In this document: positions 7,511-15,905 of the stretch, piece after piece
Numbering within the stretch: position 1 is the first letter of the stretch
How the letters are laid out: every line of letters begins with the position of its first letter
From: Acidimicrobiales bacterium
GTDB lineage: Bacteria; Actinomycetota; Acidimicrobiia; Acidimicrobiales; RAAP-2
Reading direction: 5' to 3'
Assembly (NCBI GenBank): GCA_017883135.1
Contig: JADGOE010000020.1
Coordinates: 1 to 42,350, forward strand
Length of the DNA stretch: 42,350 bases
Notes under the pieces: model-generated
Database searches by the model: none
What the model was told of the DNA's origin: nothing
What the model saw: the letters and a program-made list of their open reading frames with translations, nothing else
Program-made: the position numbers and the translations under genes

Positions 7511-8716
7511 ATGCCCGAAGCCGTAATCGTCGCCACCGGCCGGACCCCGATCGGACGGGCCAACAAGGGCTCGCTCGTCGACTGCCGGCCGGACGATCTC
7601 GCCGCGCTGGTCATCGGCGAGGTGCTGGCCAAGGTGCCCCAGCTCGACCCGCAGTCGGTCGAGGACGTCATCCTCGGCTCGGGCCAACCCGGCGGCGAGG
7701 CCGGCTACAACCTGGGCCGGGTGGCCGCCCTGCTGGCCGGGCTCCCCAACGTGCCCGGGGTGACCGTCAACCGGTACTGCTCATCCTCACTCCAGACCAT
7801 CCGCATGGCCGCCCACGCCATCCGGGCTGGAGAGGGCGATGTGTTCGTCGCCGCAGGTGTCGAGACGGTCAGTCGCTACCGCTTCGGTGCGGCCGACACC
7901 GGGCCGCACAACGAACTGTTCGCCGCGGCCGAGGCCCGCACCGCCGAGCGGACACCCGCGGCCGGCGCTCCCTGGACCCCGCTCGACGGGCTACCCGACG
8001 TGTACATCTCCATGGGTCAGACGGCGGAGAACGTAGCCGAGTTCAAACGGGTCAGCCGCGAGGAGCAGGACGAGTTCGCCGTCCAGTCCCAGACGCGGGC
8101 CGTGGCATCACAGGAGTCGGGCTTCTTCGACCGCGAGATCATTCCGGTCACCACTCCCAACGGCGACGTGGTGACCAAGGACGACGGCCCCCGGCCCGGC
8201 ACCACCCTGGAGGCACTCGCCGGGCTGAAGCCGGTGTTCCGCGAGGGCGGCACGATCACGGCCGGCAACGCCTGCCCGCTGAACGACGGAGCCGCCGCGG
8301 TGGTGGTCATGAGCGACACCAAAGCCCGCGAATTGGGGATCACCCCGCTCGCCCGCATCGTGGCCAGCGGGGTTTCGGGTCTCGACCCCGAGATCATGGG
8401 CCTCGGCCCGGTCGACGCCATCCGCCAGACCCTGCAGCGGGCCGACATGACCATCGGGGAAATCGATTTGGTGGAGATCAACGAAGCCTTTGCCGCCCAG
8501 GTGGTGCCCTCGGCCAAGGAGTTGGGCATCAGCTGGGACAAGCTGAACGTCCGCGGCGGTGCCATCGCCCTCGGCCATCCGTTCGGCCAGACCGGTGCCC
8601 GCATCATGACCACCCTGCTCAACGCCCTCGAGGACACCGGCAAGACCTTCGGCCTCGAGTCGATGTGCATCGGTGGCGGCCAGGGCATGGCCATGATCGT
8701 CGAACGCCTGTCCTGA
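7511..8716 (+). CDS. Acetyl-CoA C-acyltransferase (thiolase)
   Basis: This is a 401-residue degradative-type thiolase. Catalytic residues are in place: acylated Cys90 in NRYCSSS, His356 in ALGHPFGQTGAR and Cys386 in MCIGGGQG; NEAFAAQ precedes the His block. It cleaves 3-ketoacyl-CoA with CoA to release acetyl- or propionyl-CoA. ATG 7511 has GAGGAG seven bases upstream. It is transcribed away from fadE26 across a shared control region, as FadA-type thiolases often are from acyl-CoA dehydrogenases. In detail it looks closer to general FadA2/FadA3-type enzymes (CIGGGQG end) than to FadA5, so a steroid-specific role is inferred from context only. Confidence 0.92.
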   Translation: MPEAVIVATGRTPIGRANKGSLVDCRPDDLAALVIGEVLAKVPQLDPQSVEDVILGSGQPGGEAGYNLGRVAALLAGLPNVPGVTVNRYCSSSLQTIRMAAHAIRAGEGDVFVAAGVETVSRYRFGAADTGPHNELFAAAEARTAERTPAAGAPWTPLDGLPDVYISMGQTAENVAEFKRVSREEQDEFAVQSQTRAVASQESGFFDREIIPVTTPNGDVVTKDDGPRPGTTLEALAGLKPVFREGGTITAGNACPLNDGAAAVVVMSDTKARELGITPLARIVASGVSGLDPEIMGLGPVDAIRQTLQRADMTIGEIDLVEINEAFAAQVVPSAKELGISWDKLNVRGGAIALGHPFGQTGARIMTTLLNALEDTGKTFGLESMCIGGGQGMAMIVERLS

Positions 8717-8727
8717 CCTGCCGCCAC

Positions 8728-8755
8728 CCGCCGCAGGGAACCGTTCCTGCGGCGG
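8728..8755. terminator. Bidirectional terminator hairpin
   Basis: CCGCCGCAGG and CCTGCGGCGG form a perfect 10-base-pair stem with an 8-base loop between two convergent genes (thiolase stop 8716, ureohydrolase stop 8757-8759). There is no long U tract, only TT after the right arm. Confidence 0.65.
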
Positions 8756-8756
8756 T

Positions 8757-9749
8757 TCAGCGGTCGAGCAATGGGTCGGTCGGTCGGCGCACCTTCTCGC
8801 CGGCGATGCGGGCGCGTCGCCAGGCGATACCCGACATGGCCTCGAGGGCGATCCTGTTGCACAGATAGGCAGTGACCTCCGCGTGGTCGAACGGCGGTGA
8901 CAACTCGACGATGTCCATGCCTGCCAAGGGGAGCTCCATGGCTATGCGACGCACCGCGTCGAGCAGCTCGCGGGCGGACAGCCCCCCGGGCTCGGGGGTG
9001 CCGGTCGCCGGCGCCGAGCCGGGGTCGACCACATCGACGTCGACCGACAAGAAGACGGCGTCGCACTGATCGGTGGCGATGGCGAAGGCCTCGGTGAGAC
9101 AGGCGTCGAGTCCCCTCGCCACCACTTCGGTCATCTCGTAACTGCGCATCCCCTGCTCGGCCATCCAGTCGAGGGTTTCGGGTTCCGGCCAGTAGCCCCG
9201 CAACCCGATCTGGAGGAAGCGGTCCCCGCGCGCCGCACCCGACTCGATCAGCCGGCGCATCGGGGTCCCGTGGCCGACCAAGGCGCCGAACTGGGTGTCG
9301 GCGGTGTCGGCATGAGCGTCGAAATGGATGACCGACACCCGTCCCCAGCCCACGTGCCGTGCCACCCCGGTCACGTCAGGCAACGCGATCGTGTGGTCGC
9401 CCCCCAACACGATGGGGATGGCACCACCGGCCGCGATCCGGGCCACTGCCTCCTCGAGGCGGGAGATCGACAGTTCGGTGTCGCCGGAAGGCATCTCGAC
9501 GTCGCCGATGTCGACCACGCCGAGGTCGACCAAGGGGTCCACCCCGAGGGCCAGGTGTGGTCGCGAGCCGTCATGGGGCAGGTAGTCGGTCGTCCGGATG
9601 GCCAGCGGCCCGAACCGGCATCCAGGGCGGTGGCTGGTTCCACCATCGAACGGCGCCCCCACGATCACGACCCCGGCCTCCGCGTAGCTGGCCGGATCGT
9701 CGAGGTCAGCTGCGGGGACACCGGCGAAGGTGGCCTCCGGCCCGTACAT
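8757..9749 (-). CDS. Agmatinase-family ureohydrolase
   Basis: This is a 330-residue arginase/agmatinase-fold enzyme. The binuclear manganese ligands are visible: His119 in GGDHTI, Asp144, His146 and Asp148 in HFDAHADT, and Asp237 and Asp239 in SVDVDVVDPG. It hydrolyses a guanidino compound to an amine and urea. Agmatine, guanidinobutyrate and guanidinopropionate hydrolases share these motifs, so the substrate is open. ATG 9749 is preferred because GAGGA (9758-9762) lies eight bases upstream; an in-frame GTG at 9764 would overlap the repaired P450 stop by four bases. It is the last gene of the long minus-strand catabolic array, where a guanidine-releasing enzyme is unexpected. Confidence 0.87.
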   Translation of the reverse strand: MYGPEATFAGVPAADLDDPASYAEAGVVIVGAPFDGGTSHRPGCRFGPLAIRTTDYLPHDGSRPHLALGVDPLVDLGVVDIGDVEMPSGDTELSISRLEEAVARIAAGGAIPIVLGGDHTIALPDVTGVARHVGWGRVSVIHFDAHADTADTQFGALVGHGTPMRRLIESGAARGDRFLQIGLRGYWPEPETLDWMAEQGMRSYEMTEVVARGLDACLTEAFAIATDQCDAVFLSVDVDVVDPGSAPATGTPEPGGLSARELLDAVRRIAMELPLAGMDIVELSPPFDHAEVTAYLCNRIALEAMSGIAWRRARIAGEKVRRPTDPLLDR

Positions 9750-9777
9750 GTTTGCGGTCCTCACGGGAAGAGCACTG

Positions 9778-10962
9778 TCAAGTGGTGGGGTCCTCGCGCC
9801 TGCCCCCCGACCAGGTCACTTCCCCTGCGTCGGCCAACCGGAACGTCGGGATCCGCTGCAACCACTCCTCCAGCGCCACCCGGATCTGTATGCGGGCCAG
9901 ATTGGAACCGGCGCATCGGTGGATGCCCGATCCGAAGGCCACGTGGCGGTTGAGATCGCGGTCGATGATCACCCGATCTGCGTCCTCGAAGGCCTCCGGG
10001 TCGCGGTTGGCCGCTGGGAAGCTCATCAAGACCTTGTCCCCCGCTTTCATCGGGCACCTGGCGAACTCGACGTCCTCGGTCACCACCCGGGCAGTGGTCA
10101 CCGGCGAGTAGGCGCGCAGGAACTCCTCAATGGCCGTCGGCATGATACCCGGATCGGCGACCAGGCGATCCCGATCCTCGGGGTGGGTCGCCAGGTGCCA
10201 CAGCGACGACCCGATCGCGCTCCAAGTGGTGTCGATGCCGGCAATGAGCACCAAGGCGGCGATCCCGAGCACCACCCCTTCTTCGACCGCCACGCCGTCG
10301 ACTTCGGTGTGCAGGAGATCGCTCAACAGGTCGTCGCCGGGTTGGGGCTTCCTCCGCTCGACCTCTTTCGAGAAGAGGCCGACCAGTCCCTCGATGCCGC
10401 GCCTGCGAATGGCGGGCTCGTCGGTGAACTCCAGTATGTCCTGGACCCAACCGGTGAAGGTGTGCGACATCGACACCGGCACTCCGAGGATGTCGGCGAT
10501 GACCCGCACGGGGATCTGGCGGGCATACTCGGTCCCCGCATCGACTGTTCCGTCGGCGATGAACCCGTCGAGCAGCTCGCCACAGAGCTTCCGGGTGAAC
10601 AACTCGTAGGAGTCCACACGTTGATGGGAGAACCACGGCAGCAGTATCCGCCGGGTCCACGTGTGCAACGGCGGATCCGCCGACAGCGGAGGCAGACCGT
10701 TCTGGAGGACCCGTTGATCACCACGTTCGAGGTTGAGGGGGATCACCGTGATGTCGGACGAGCTGAAGCCCTCGACATTATGGGCCACATCGACCACGTC
10801 CCGGTAGCGGGTGGGTAGCCAGGTGCTTCCCCGTCGATCCGAGTGGGCCACCGGACAGGTCCGACGCAGTTCGTCCCAGATACTGAACGGATCTTCGATG
10901 TAGGTCGGACTGAGGACGTCGAAATCGGTGTCCCAGCGTTCCACTGGCCGTGGGTCGGTCAT
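9778..10962 (-). CDS. Cytochrome P450 (copy 1), C-terminus frameshifted
   Basis: This is a 394-residue soluble P450: I-helix AGIDTTWSAIG, ExxR in EEFLRAYSP, and heme loop FGSGIHRCAGSNLAR with thiolate Cys350. It is a close paralogue of the P450 at 11304-12506. The two align without large gaps and both have heme Cys350. After EVTWSGG it ends RREDPTT, whereas the paralogue continues with QVRGPRHLPVVFP. One extra G in the six-G run at about 9812-9817 would restore QARGPHHLTVLFP, a 400-residue protein like copy 2, stopping at 9761. Heme and substrate regions are intact, so the enzyme may still work. ATG 10962 has AGAGGAG. Substrate unknown; not recognisably CYP125 or CYP142. Confidence 0.9.
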   Translation of the reverse strand: MTDPRPVERWDTDFDVLSPTYIEDPFSIWDELRRTCPVAHSDRRGSTWLPTRYRDVVDVAHNVEGFSSSDITVIPLNLERGDQRVLQNGLPPLSADPPLHTWTRRILLPWFSHQRVDSYELFTRKLCGELLDGFIADGTVDAGTEYARQIPVRVIADILGVPVSMSHTFTGWVQDILEFTDEPAIRRRGIEGLVGLFSKEVERRKPQPGDDLLSDLLHTEVDGVAVEEGVVLGIAALVLIAGIDTTWSAIGSSLWHLATHPEDRDRLVADPGIMPTAIEEFLRAYSPVTTARVVTEDVEFARCPMKAGDKVLMSFPAANRDPEAFEDADRVIIDRDLNRHVAFGSGIHRCAGSNLARIQIRVALEEWLQRIPTFRLADAGEVTWSGGRREDPTT

Positions 10963-11008
10963 GGTGCTCCTCTGACGAACAGCATGCGACCGAGCGTCGA
11001 CAGCCTCG

Positions 11009-11020
11009 CTCATCTTGGCA
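11009..11020 (-). promoter_or_regulatory. Upstream element shared by both P450 genes
   Basis: On the minus strand this reads TGCCAAGATGAG, 46 bases before the ATG of P450 copy 1. The identical 12-mer occurs 48 bases before copy 2, inside otherwise diverged sequence. It may be a promoter element (CAAGAT as a weak -10 preceded by TG) or an operator. Confidence 0.45.
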
Positions 11021-11109
11021 TGTCACTGACCTGGCGCACTGCTCGGGCCCGGAGGCGGGCCATACCGTGCTCCCCTCGCCCGGCGCAGCTCATGTGCTGC
11101 GTGGTCAAC

Positions 11110-11307
11110 TCAGTCCGGAATCTCTTCGATGGCGTACTCGGGGCAGTTGGCGACGGCCAGCCGCGCCTTGTCCTCCAGTTCGGCCGGCACATCGCCGTCA
11201 CCCACCACCGTCGACAGCCCGTAGTCGTCCACGTCAAACAGCTCGGGCGCCAGGCCGTAGCAGCGGGCGTGCCCGGTGCACTTGTCGGGATCGACCCGGA
11301 TCCTCAT
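11110..11307 (-). CDS. P450-type 3Fe-4S ferredoxin
   Basis: This is a 65-residue ferredoxin with cluster motif Cys10-x2-His13-x2-Cys16 and Cys55-Pro56. The CxxHxxC...CP pattern, with a non-cysteine in the third cluster position, is that of small actinobacterial ferredoxins that pass electrons to P450s, usually with a [3Fe-4S] cluster. ATG 11307 overlaps the stop of P450 copy 2 by four bases (ATGA), so the two are translationally coupled; copy 1 follows 147 bases later. It is probably the shared electron donor for both, re-reduced by a ferredoxin reductase such as that at 38993-40228. The frame extends further upstream but that part lies inside the P450 gene. Confidence 0.92.
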   Translation of the reverse strand: MRIRVDPDKCTGHARCYGLAPELFDVDDYGLSTVVGDGDVPAELEDKARLAVANCPEYAIEEIPD

Positions 11308-12506
11308 GGGAACACCACCGGAAGGTGGCGGGGTCCGCGGACCTGACCACCCGCCCACGTGACCTCGTCGCCCTGGTCAAGCAGGAAGGTCGGGATCCTC
11401 GCCAGCCACTCCTCGAGCGCCACCCGCAACTCCATGCGGGCAAGGTTGGAACCGGCACATCGGTGGATGCCCGAACCGAAGGCCACATGGCGATTGTGCG
11501 CCCGGTCGAGGATCACCCGATCGGCGTCCTCGAAAGCCTCCGGATCGCGATTGGCGCCGGGAAAGTTCATCAACACCTTGTCGCCGGCCTTCATCGGGCA
11601 CCCCTCGAACTCGGTGTCCTCGGTGACAAGTCGGGCCATGGTCACCGGCGAGTAGGCCCGCAGCAGCTCCTCGATGGCCAGTGGCATGGCGTCGGGATCA
11701 GTCACCAGTCGATCCCGATCCTCGGGGTGGGTGGCCAGGTGCCAGAGGGACGATCCGATGGCGCTCCAGGTGGTGTCGACCCCGGCGATCAGCACCAGTG
11801 CGGCGATGCCGAGCACCACACTCTCCTCCACCGGTGCGCCCTCGAACTCGCTGTGCAGGAGGTCGCTCAACAGGTCCTCGCCCGGCTCTTTCTTCCGGCG
11901 GGCGACCTCTTCGACGAAGAAAGTGATCAGCCCCTCGGTGCCCCGCATGCGTCGCTCGGGGTCATCGGCGAACTCGAGCACGTCCCGGACCCACCCGGTG
12001 AACGTGTCCGAAAGCGACGCCGGGACCCCCAGGATGCCGGCGATGACACGCACCGGGATCTGCTGGGCATAGTCGCCGGCAGCATCCGCCGCACCCTTGT
12101 CGATGAACCCGTCGACGAGCTTGGCGCAGAGCTCGCGAGTCATCGCCTCGTAGGACTGAACGCGCCGATGGGAGAACCACGGCAGCAGGAGGCGTCTTGT
12201 CCAGGTGTGCAGCGGCGGGTCCGCCGAAATGGGGGGAACGCCGTAGGGGAGGACCGGATCCTCGGGGATGTCGCCCTCGAAGGGGATCACCGAGATGTCG
12301 GTCGAGCTGAAGTGCTCGACATCGTGGGCCAGGTCGACCACGTCCTGGTAACGGGTGGGGAGCCAGGTGCTGCCCCGGCGGTCGGTGTGGGCCACCGGAC
12401 AGGACTTGCGTAGATCGTCCCAGATGCTGAAAGGGTCGGCCACGTAGGCCGGGCTCATGATGTCGAAATCGGTGTCCCAGTGTTCGACTGGCCGTGGGTC
12501 GGTCAT
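11304..12506 (-). CDS. Cytochrome P450 (copy 2)
   Basis: This is a 400-residue P450 with AGVDTTWSAIG (I helix, acid-Thr pair), EELLRAYSP (ExxR), and FGSGIHRCAGSNLAR with heme Cys350. It should insert one oxygen atom into a hydrocarbon, taking electrons from the ferredoxin whose ATG overlaps this stop. It shares long blocks with copy 1 (such as SIWDELR/SIWDDLR and HTWTRR-LLPWFSH), so the pair arose by tandem duplication. ATG 12506 has GAGGAG. The SDR gene lies 107 bases upstream in the same direction, but the conserved element at 12555-12566 may provide a separate promoter. The natural substrate is not evident; neighbours suggest an alicyclic or steroid-like compound. Confidence 0.93.
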   Translation of the reverse strand: MTDPRPVEHWDTDFDIMSPAYVADPFSIWDDLRKSCPVAHTDRRGSTWLPTRYQDVVDLAHDVEHFSSTDISVIPFEGDIPEDPVLPYGVPPISADPPLHTWTRRLLLPWFSHRRVQSYEAMTRELCAKLVDGFIDKGAADAAGDYAQQIPVRVIAGILGVPASLSDTFTGWVRDVLEFADDPERRMRGTEGLITFFVEEVARRKKEPGEDLLSDLLHSEFEGAPVEESVVLGIAALVLIAGVDTTWSAIGSSLWHLATHPEDRDRLVTDPDAMPLAIEELLRAYSPVTMARLVTEDTEFEGCPMKAGDKVLMNFPGANRDPEAFEDADRVILDRAHNRHVAFGSGIHRCAGSNLARMELRVALEEWLARIPTFLLDQGDEVTWAGGQVRGPRHLPVVFP

Positions 12507-12554
12507 GGTGCTCCTCGAATTGATCAGGACGCAGGCGAACGTCCTAGCTTCTCC

Positions 12555-12566
12555 CTCATCTTGGCA
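12555..12566 (-). promoter_or_regulatory. Upstream element shared by both P450 genes (second copy)
   Basis: TGCCAAGATGAG on the minus strand, 48 bases before the ATG of P450 copy 2, identical to the copy at 11009-11020. Confidence 0.45.
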
Positions 12567-12613
12567 CGTGGCACACGATCTGCCACCGGATCTGCCAGAT
12601 CTCCGCTGCTGCG

Positions 12614-13444
12614 TCAGATGGTCAGGCCACCGTCGACCGACAGCACGGCACCCGTCGTGTAGGAGGACTCGTCGGAGGCGATGAATGCCACCGAGGCTGC
12701 GATCTCTGCCGGTGTGGAGAACCCCAGCGGCGTCATCATCCTGGCCAGCACCTTGGTATTGGCCCCTTCTGGAAGTTCGAAGGATCCCATCAGCGGGGTG
12801 TCCACCCCGCCCGGCGCCACCACATTGACCCGCACACCCCGTGCGAGGTACTCGGCGGCGAGTGCCTTTGAGAACATCAGCAGCCCGGCCTTGGACGCGC
12901 AGTAGGCGGCCGAGTAGGGCTGCCCCATCAGCGCGGTGTTCGACGCCACGTTGACGATGGACCCACCGTGCTCGACCAGGTGGGGCAGCGTGGCCCGGCA
13001 CACCAGGAACGGACCGGTCAGGTTGACGGCGAGGATCTTCTCCCAGCGGTCGAGGGGCATGTCCACGGTGTTGAAGAAGCCGCCGATGCCGGCCACGTTG
13101 CACACCACGGTCGGGGCTCCGAGCTGCTCGGCCAGCGAGGCGACCACCTCGCCCACCGACGGTTCCGAGGTGACGTCGCAGTGGAACGCCGTTGCCGCTC
13201 CACCTGCTGCTCCGATGGCGGCCACGGTTGCGGCCAGGTTGTCGGCAGCCACGTCGAGGGCGGCAACCACCGCGCCCTCCTGCGCCAACCGGTGGGCAAC
13301 CGCCCTCCCGATCCCCGAGCCCGCACCGGTCACCACGGCGACCTTGCCGGCGAACCGGTGACCGGTGAACGAGCTGATGGCCTCGTCCGCGGCGTCGTGC
13401 TCGGATCCGCCCTTTCCAAGTGTGACCCGCTGGATCGGACTCAT
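12614..13444 (-). CDS. SDR-family oxidoreductase
   Basis: This is a 276-residue classical short-chain dehydrogenase. The cofactor motif TGAGSGIG is at 39-46, CNVAG in place of the usual NNAG, a catalytic Ser in the NVASN strand, and Tyr181-x3-Lys185 (YCASK). The C-terminal SVDGGLTI is typical. An Asp at the end of strand 2 (ALDVA) favours NAD(H) over NADP(H). It probably interconverts a hydroxyl and a ketone made by the P450 step. About 30 residues precede the Rossmann core, more than usual; ATG 13444 is kept because it overlaps the upstream ligase stop by four bases. Substrate unknown. Confidence 0.9.
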   Translation of the reverse strand: MSPIQRVTLGKGGSEHDAADEAISSFTGHRFAGKVAVVTGAGSGIGRAVAHRLAQEGAVVAALDVAADNLAATVAAIGAAGGAATAFHCDVTSEPSVGEVVASLAEQLGAPTVVCNVAGIGGFFNTVDMPLDRWEKILAVNLTGPFLVCRATLPHLVEHGGSIVNVASNTALMGQPYSAAYCASKAGLLMFSKALAAEYLARGVRVNVVAPGGVDTPLMGSFELPEGANTKVLARMMTPLGFSTPAEIAASVAFIASDESSYTTGAVLSVDGGLTI

Positions 13445-15057
13445 GAGACCCCTCCTGTGTTCGGCATCGACGCGAACCGTTCGCGCAACGTGTGCTTCAG
13501 AATCTTTCCGGCCGGGTTGCGAGGCACCGCCTCGACCAACTCCAACTGCTCGGGGATGGCCTGGAGCCTGAGCTCTTGTGCCTTCAAGTAGGCGACCATG
13601 CCGTCGAAGTCGAAGGACCGGCCCTCCTTGACGGCCACCACCGCGCAGGCACGCTCGCCCGTCTTGGGGTCCGGCAGGCCGATGACGGCCACATCGGCGA
13701 CCGCCGGGTGGGTGTAGAGGAGGTCCTCGACCTCCTTGGCCGAGATGTTCTCGCCGTGGCGGATGATCACGTCCTTCAGCCGGCCGGTGATGGTCACGTA
13801 CCCGTCGTCGTCGACGATACCCAGATCGCCGCTGCGGAAGTACCCGTCTTCATCGAAGGCCTGGGCATCGAGCGCCGGATCGAGGTAGCCGCGGATCACT
13901 TGGGGTCCCTTGAGGCGGATCTCGCCCTCCGCCCCCGGCCCGGCGAGGCGGCCGTCGAGGCCGACCACGATGAGATCCACCCCCGGCGTGGGCCTTCCTT
14001 CGGTGTCGGCCAGCTTGTCGCTGGGGTCGGTGGTGCTGGCCATGACCACGATCGGTGCCTCGGTGAGCCCGTAACCCGACACGATCCCCACTCCTCCGAT
14101 CTCACGCTTGAGATCATGGTGGAGCTGTGGTGGCTTCGGCGCGCCCCCGCCCGGATAGGAGCGGACCTGGGGGAAGATCGGCTCGTCCCCGGCAACCCGC
14201 TGGGCAGCAAGGTAGGCCAGGTGGAACGGTGTGCCCGATCCAGCCAGGGTGACGTGGTTGTCAGCAAGGAAGGCCGGTGTCGCAACCGGGTCGAACGACT
14301 CCGTCGTAAGCACGGTGCAGCCGCTGAACAGTGCAGCGATCAGCCAGCCGATACCCCCGATGTGGGTGAACGGGAAGACCAGGGCCGACACGTCGTCAGC
14401 GCGAATGTCGAGGCACTCGGCCATCGCCAGCGCCGAGGCCATGACCGTCAGGTCGGAGTGTGGCGCCCCCTTTGGGTCGGCGGTGGTCCCCGACGTGTAG
14501 AACAGCCAGCGGATGGGTGCGTCGGCCGCGGTGGCCGGGGGGGCCTCCGTCTCGGGCAGGTCACCGGGGTCACCGTCGGGAAGGTCGCGGTCCACGACCA
14601 GAATCCGCAGCCCGGTTCGCTCCGCTGCGATCTCCAGCGCCATCGCCTCGAAGTCGAAGCCCCGGTAGACGGTGGGGACGATCAGCAGCGACGCCGCGCT
14701 TTGCTTGGTGATGAAGCCCACCTCGCGGCCGCGGTAGATGGGGATCAACGGGTTCTGACGGGCGCCGAGGCGGGCCAGCGCGCCAACCAGCACCAGCGAC
14801 TCGTTCCACGTGGGCAGCTCCCAGCTGACGCTGGTGCCCCGGTCCACCCCGAATTCGGCATGGAGCCCGGCCGCGGCCCGAAGGCAGGCGTCCCGATAGC
14901 CGGCGAAGGTCAGCTCGCGTCCGCTGTCCTCGTGAGCAAGCGTGGCATCAGGCGTGGCCCGGGCCCGCCGTTCTACCAGTTCCCATAGGGTGGGCGCGCT
15001 CACCCAGCCACGCGCCGCGGCCCGCTCGGCCAGCTGGTCGGTGAAGTCGGCGGTCAT
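13441..15057 (-). CDS. Acyl-CoA synthetase, AliA-like
   Basis: This is a 538-residue ANL-superfamily CoA ligase. Motifs in order: P-loop FYTSGTTADPKGA, GYGLTEAP, YFRSGDLG, GRLKDVIIRHGENIS (hinge) and NPAGKILKHTLRE with the catalytic lysine. The N-terminal SVSWELPTWNESLVL and ARQNPLIPIYRGREVGFI segments recall cyclohexanecarboxylate-CoA ligase (AliA), so an alicyclic carboxylic acid is a reasonable but unproven substrate. It activates an acid with ATP to the adenylate and then the CoA ester. ATG 15057 overlaps the stop of the upstream double-EthD-like gene by four bases, and its own stop overlaps the SDR start, so three genes are translationally chained. Confidence 0.9.
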   Translation of the reverse strand: MTADFTDQLAERAAARGWVSAPTLWELVERRARATPDATLAHEDSGRELTFAGYRDACLRAAAGLHAEFGVDRGTSVSWELPTWNESLVLVGALARLGARQNPLIPIYRGREVGFITKQSAASLLIVPTVYRGFDFEAMALEIAAERTGLRILVVDRDLPDGDPGDLPETEAPPATAADAPIRWLFYTSGTTADPKGAPHSDLTVMASALAMAECLDIRADDVSALVFPFTHIGGIGWLIAALFSGCTVLTTESFDPVATPAFLADNHVTLAGSGTPFHLAYLAAQRVAGDEPIFPQVRSYPGGGAPKPPQLHHDLKREIGGVGIVSGYGLTEAPIVVMASTTDPSDKLADTEGRPTPGVDLIVVGLDGRLAGPGAEGEIRLKGPQVIRGYLDPALDAQAFDEDGYFRSGDLGIVDDDGYVTITGRLKDVIIRHGENISAKEVEDLLYTHPAVADVAVIGLPDPKTGERACAVVAVKEGRSFDFDGMVAYLKAQELRLQAIPEQLELVEAVPRNPAGKILKHTLRERFASMPNTGGVS

Positions 15058-15905
15058 GCTGGGTCCGACCACAGCTGGTCGGTATAGGTGTCGGTGCCGG
15101 GGTCCGTTCCGATGAACGGCGAGGCCCACAGCACGTGGCCGAGCCCGCCGGCGGACACCGCCTCGCCTTGGTGGGCGAAGACCCCCTGCCAGCAGGCGGA
15201 CGGCTCCTGGTCGAGGAAGAAGAGGAGCAGCAACCGTTGGCCCACCGACTCCGACCGGGGCACATCGCCGGGAGCGTCGGCCAACAGCGGGAGCGGGCTG
15301 AAGGCCAGCACGGTGGCCACCGCAGAGCCCGGGAGCACCGAGGGCAGGTGCTCGTCTCGGTACCACGAGCACATGCGGTCCGGCGCCACTCCGTCGGCGA
15401 CTTCGACGAACACCGACACCATCCCCGCGAACCGGTGGTCCAGGGTGAGCTCGGCCGGCACGCCGTCCTCCTCGCGCCGGTGCTCCCACTCGAAGCGGTA
15501 CAGGCCGGTATGGATGTGGTCGCGCTCGTCGAACATCCGCCCCGCGGCGTGCAGGACGTTCACCTGGTCGACGGCCCACCGGTTCCACTCGTCGTGGTGC
15601 CCGTCGAGCACGTAGTAGACGCCCAAGTAGCTCCCGACCTGGGGATCGGCGACCAGCGGCATCGGACCACCGGGGCCACCGCCGGGGTAGCGGAGCCCCT
15701 TGAGGGGTGCGGTGGCCACAAAGCGGGCGCCGGCGAAGTTGTAGGCACCGATCTGGCAACCGGCGTAGAAGTGGTCCCGCTCATACCAACGGTTGTAGGC
15801 CACCTGGTGGCCCCTGTGCGGCTCCACCAGGGTGTACAGCATGGTGCCGATCCGAATGGGATCGTCGGTCACCCCGCCCTGGGCTGGTATCGATCTTCCG
15901 GTCAT
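15054..15905 (-). CDS. Unrecognised protein with two EthD-like half-repeats
   Basis: This is a 283-residue soluble protein with no family I can name. Two segments look alike: YNRWYERDHFYAGCQIGAYN near residue 40 and SWYRDEHLPSVLPGSAVATV near 180. Each has an aromatic-rich W-Y-x-R-D-x/E-H pattern, as in dimeric alpha/beta-barrel (EthD-like) proteins, so it may be an internal duplication forming a pseudo-dimer. No signal peptide or membrane segment. It sits between two CoA ligases, with ATGA overlaps at both ends (stop into ACS1 start, start over ACS2 stop), so it is very likely made with them and takes part in the same pathway. ATG 15905 is fixed by that overlap. An oxygenase, cyclase or lyase role would be speculation. 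Confidence 0.75.
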   Translation of the reverse strand: MTGRSIPAQGGVTDDPIRIGTMLYTLVEPHRGHQVAYNRWYERDHFYAGCQIGAYNFAGARFVATAPLKGLRYPGGGPGGPMPLVADPQVGSYLGVYYVLDGHHDEWNRWAVDQVNVLHAAGRMFDERDHIHTGLYRFEWEHRREEDGVPAELTLDHRFAGMVSVFVEVADGVAPDRMCSWYRDEHLPSVLPGSAVATVLAFSPLPLLADAPGDVPRSESVGQRLLLLFFLDQEPSACWQGVFAHQGEAVSAGGLGHVLWASPFIGTDPGTDTYTDQLWSDPA

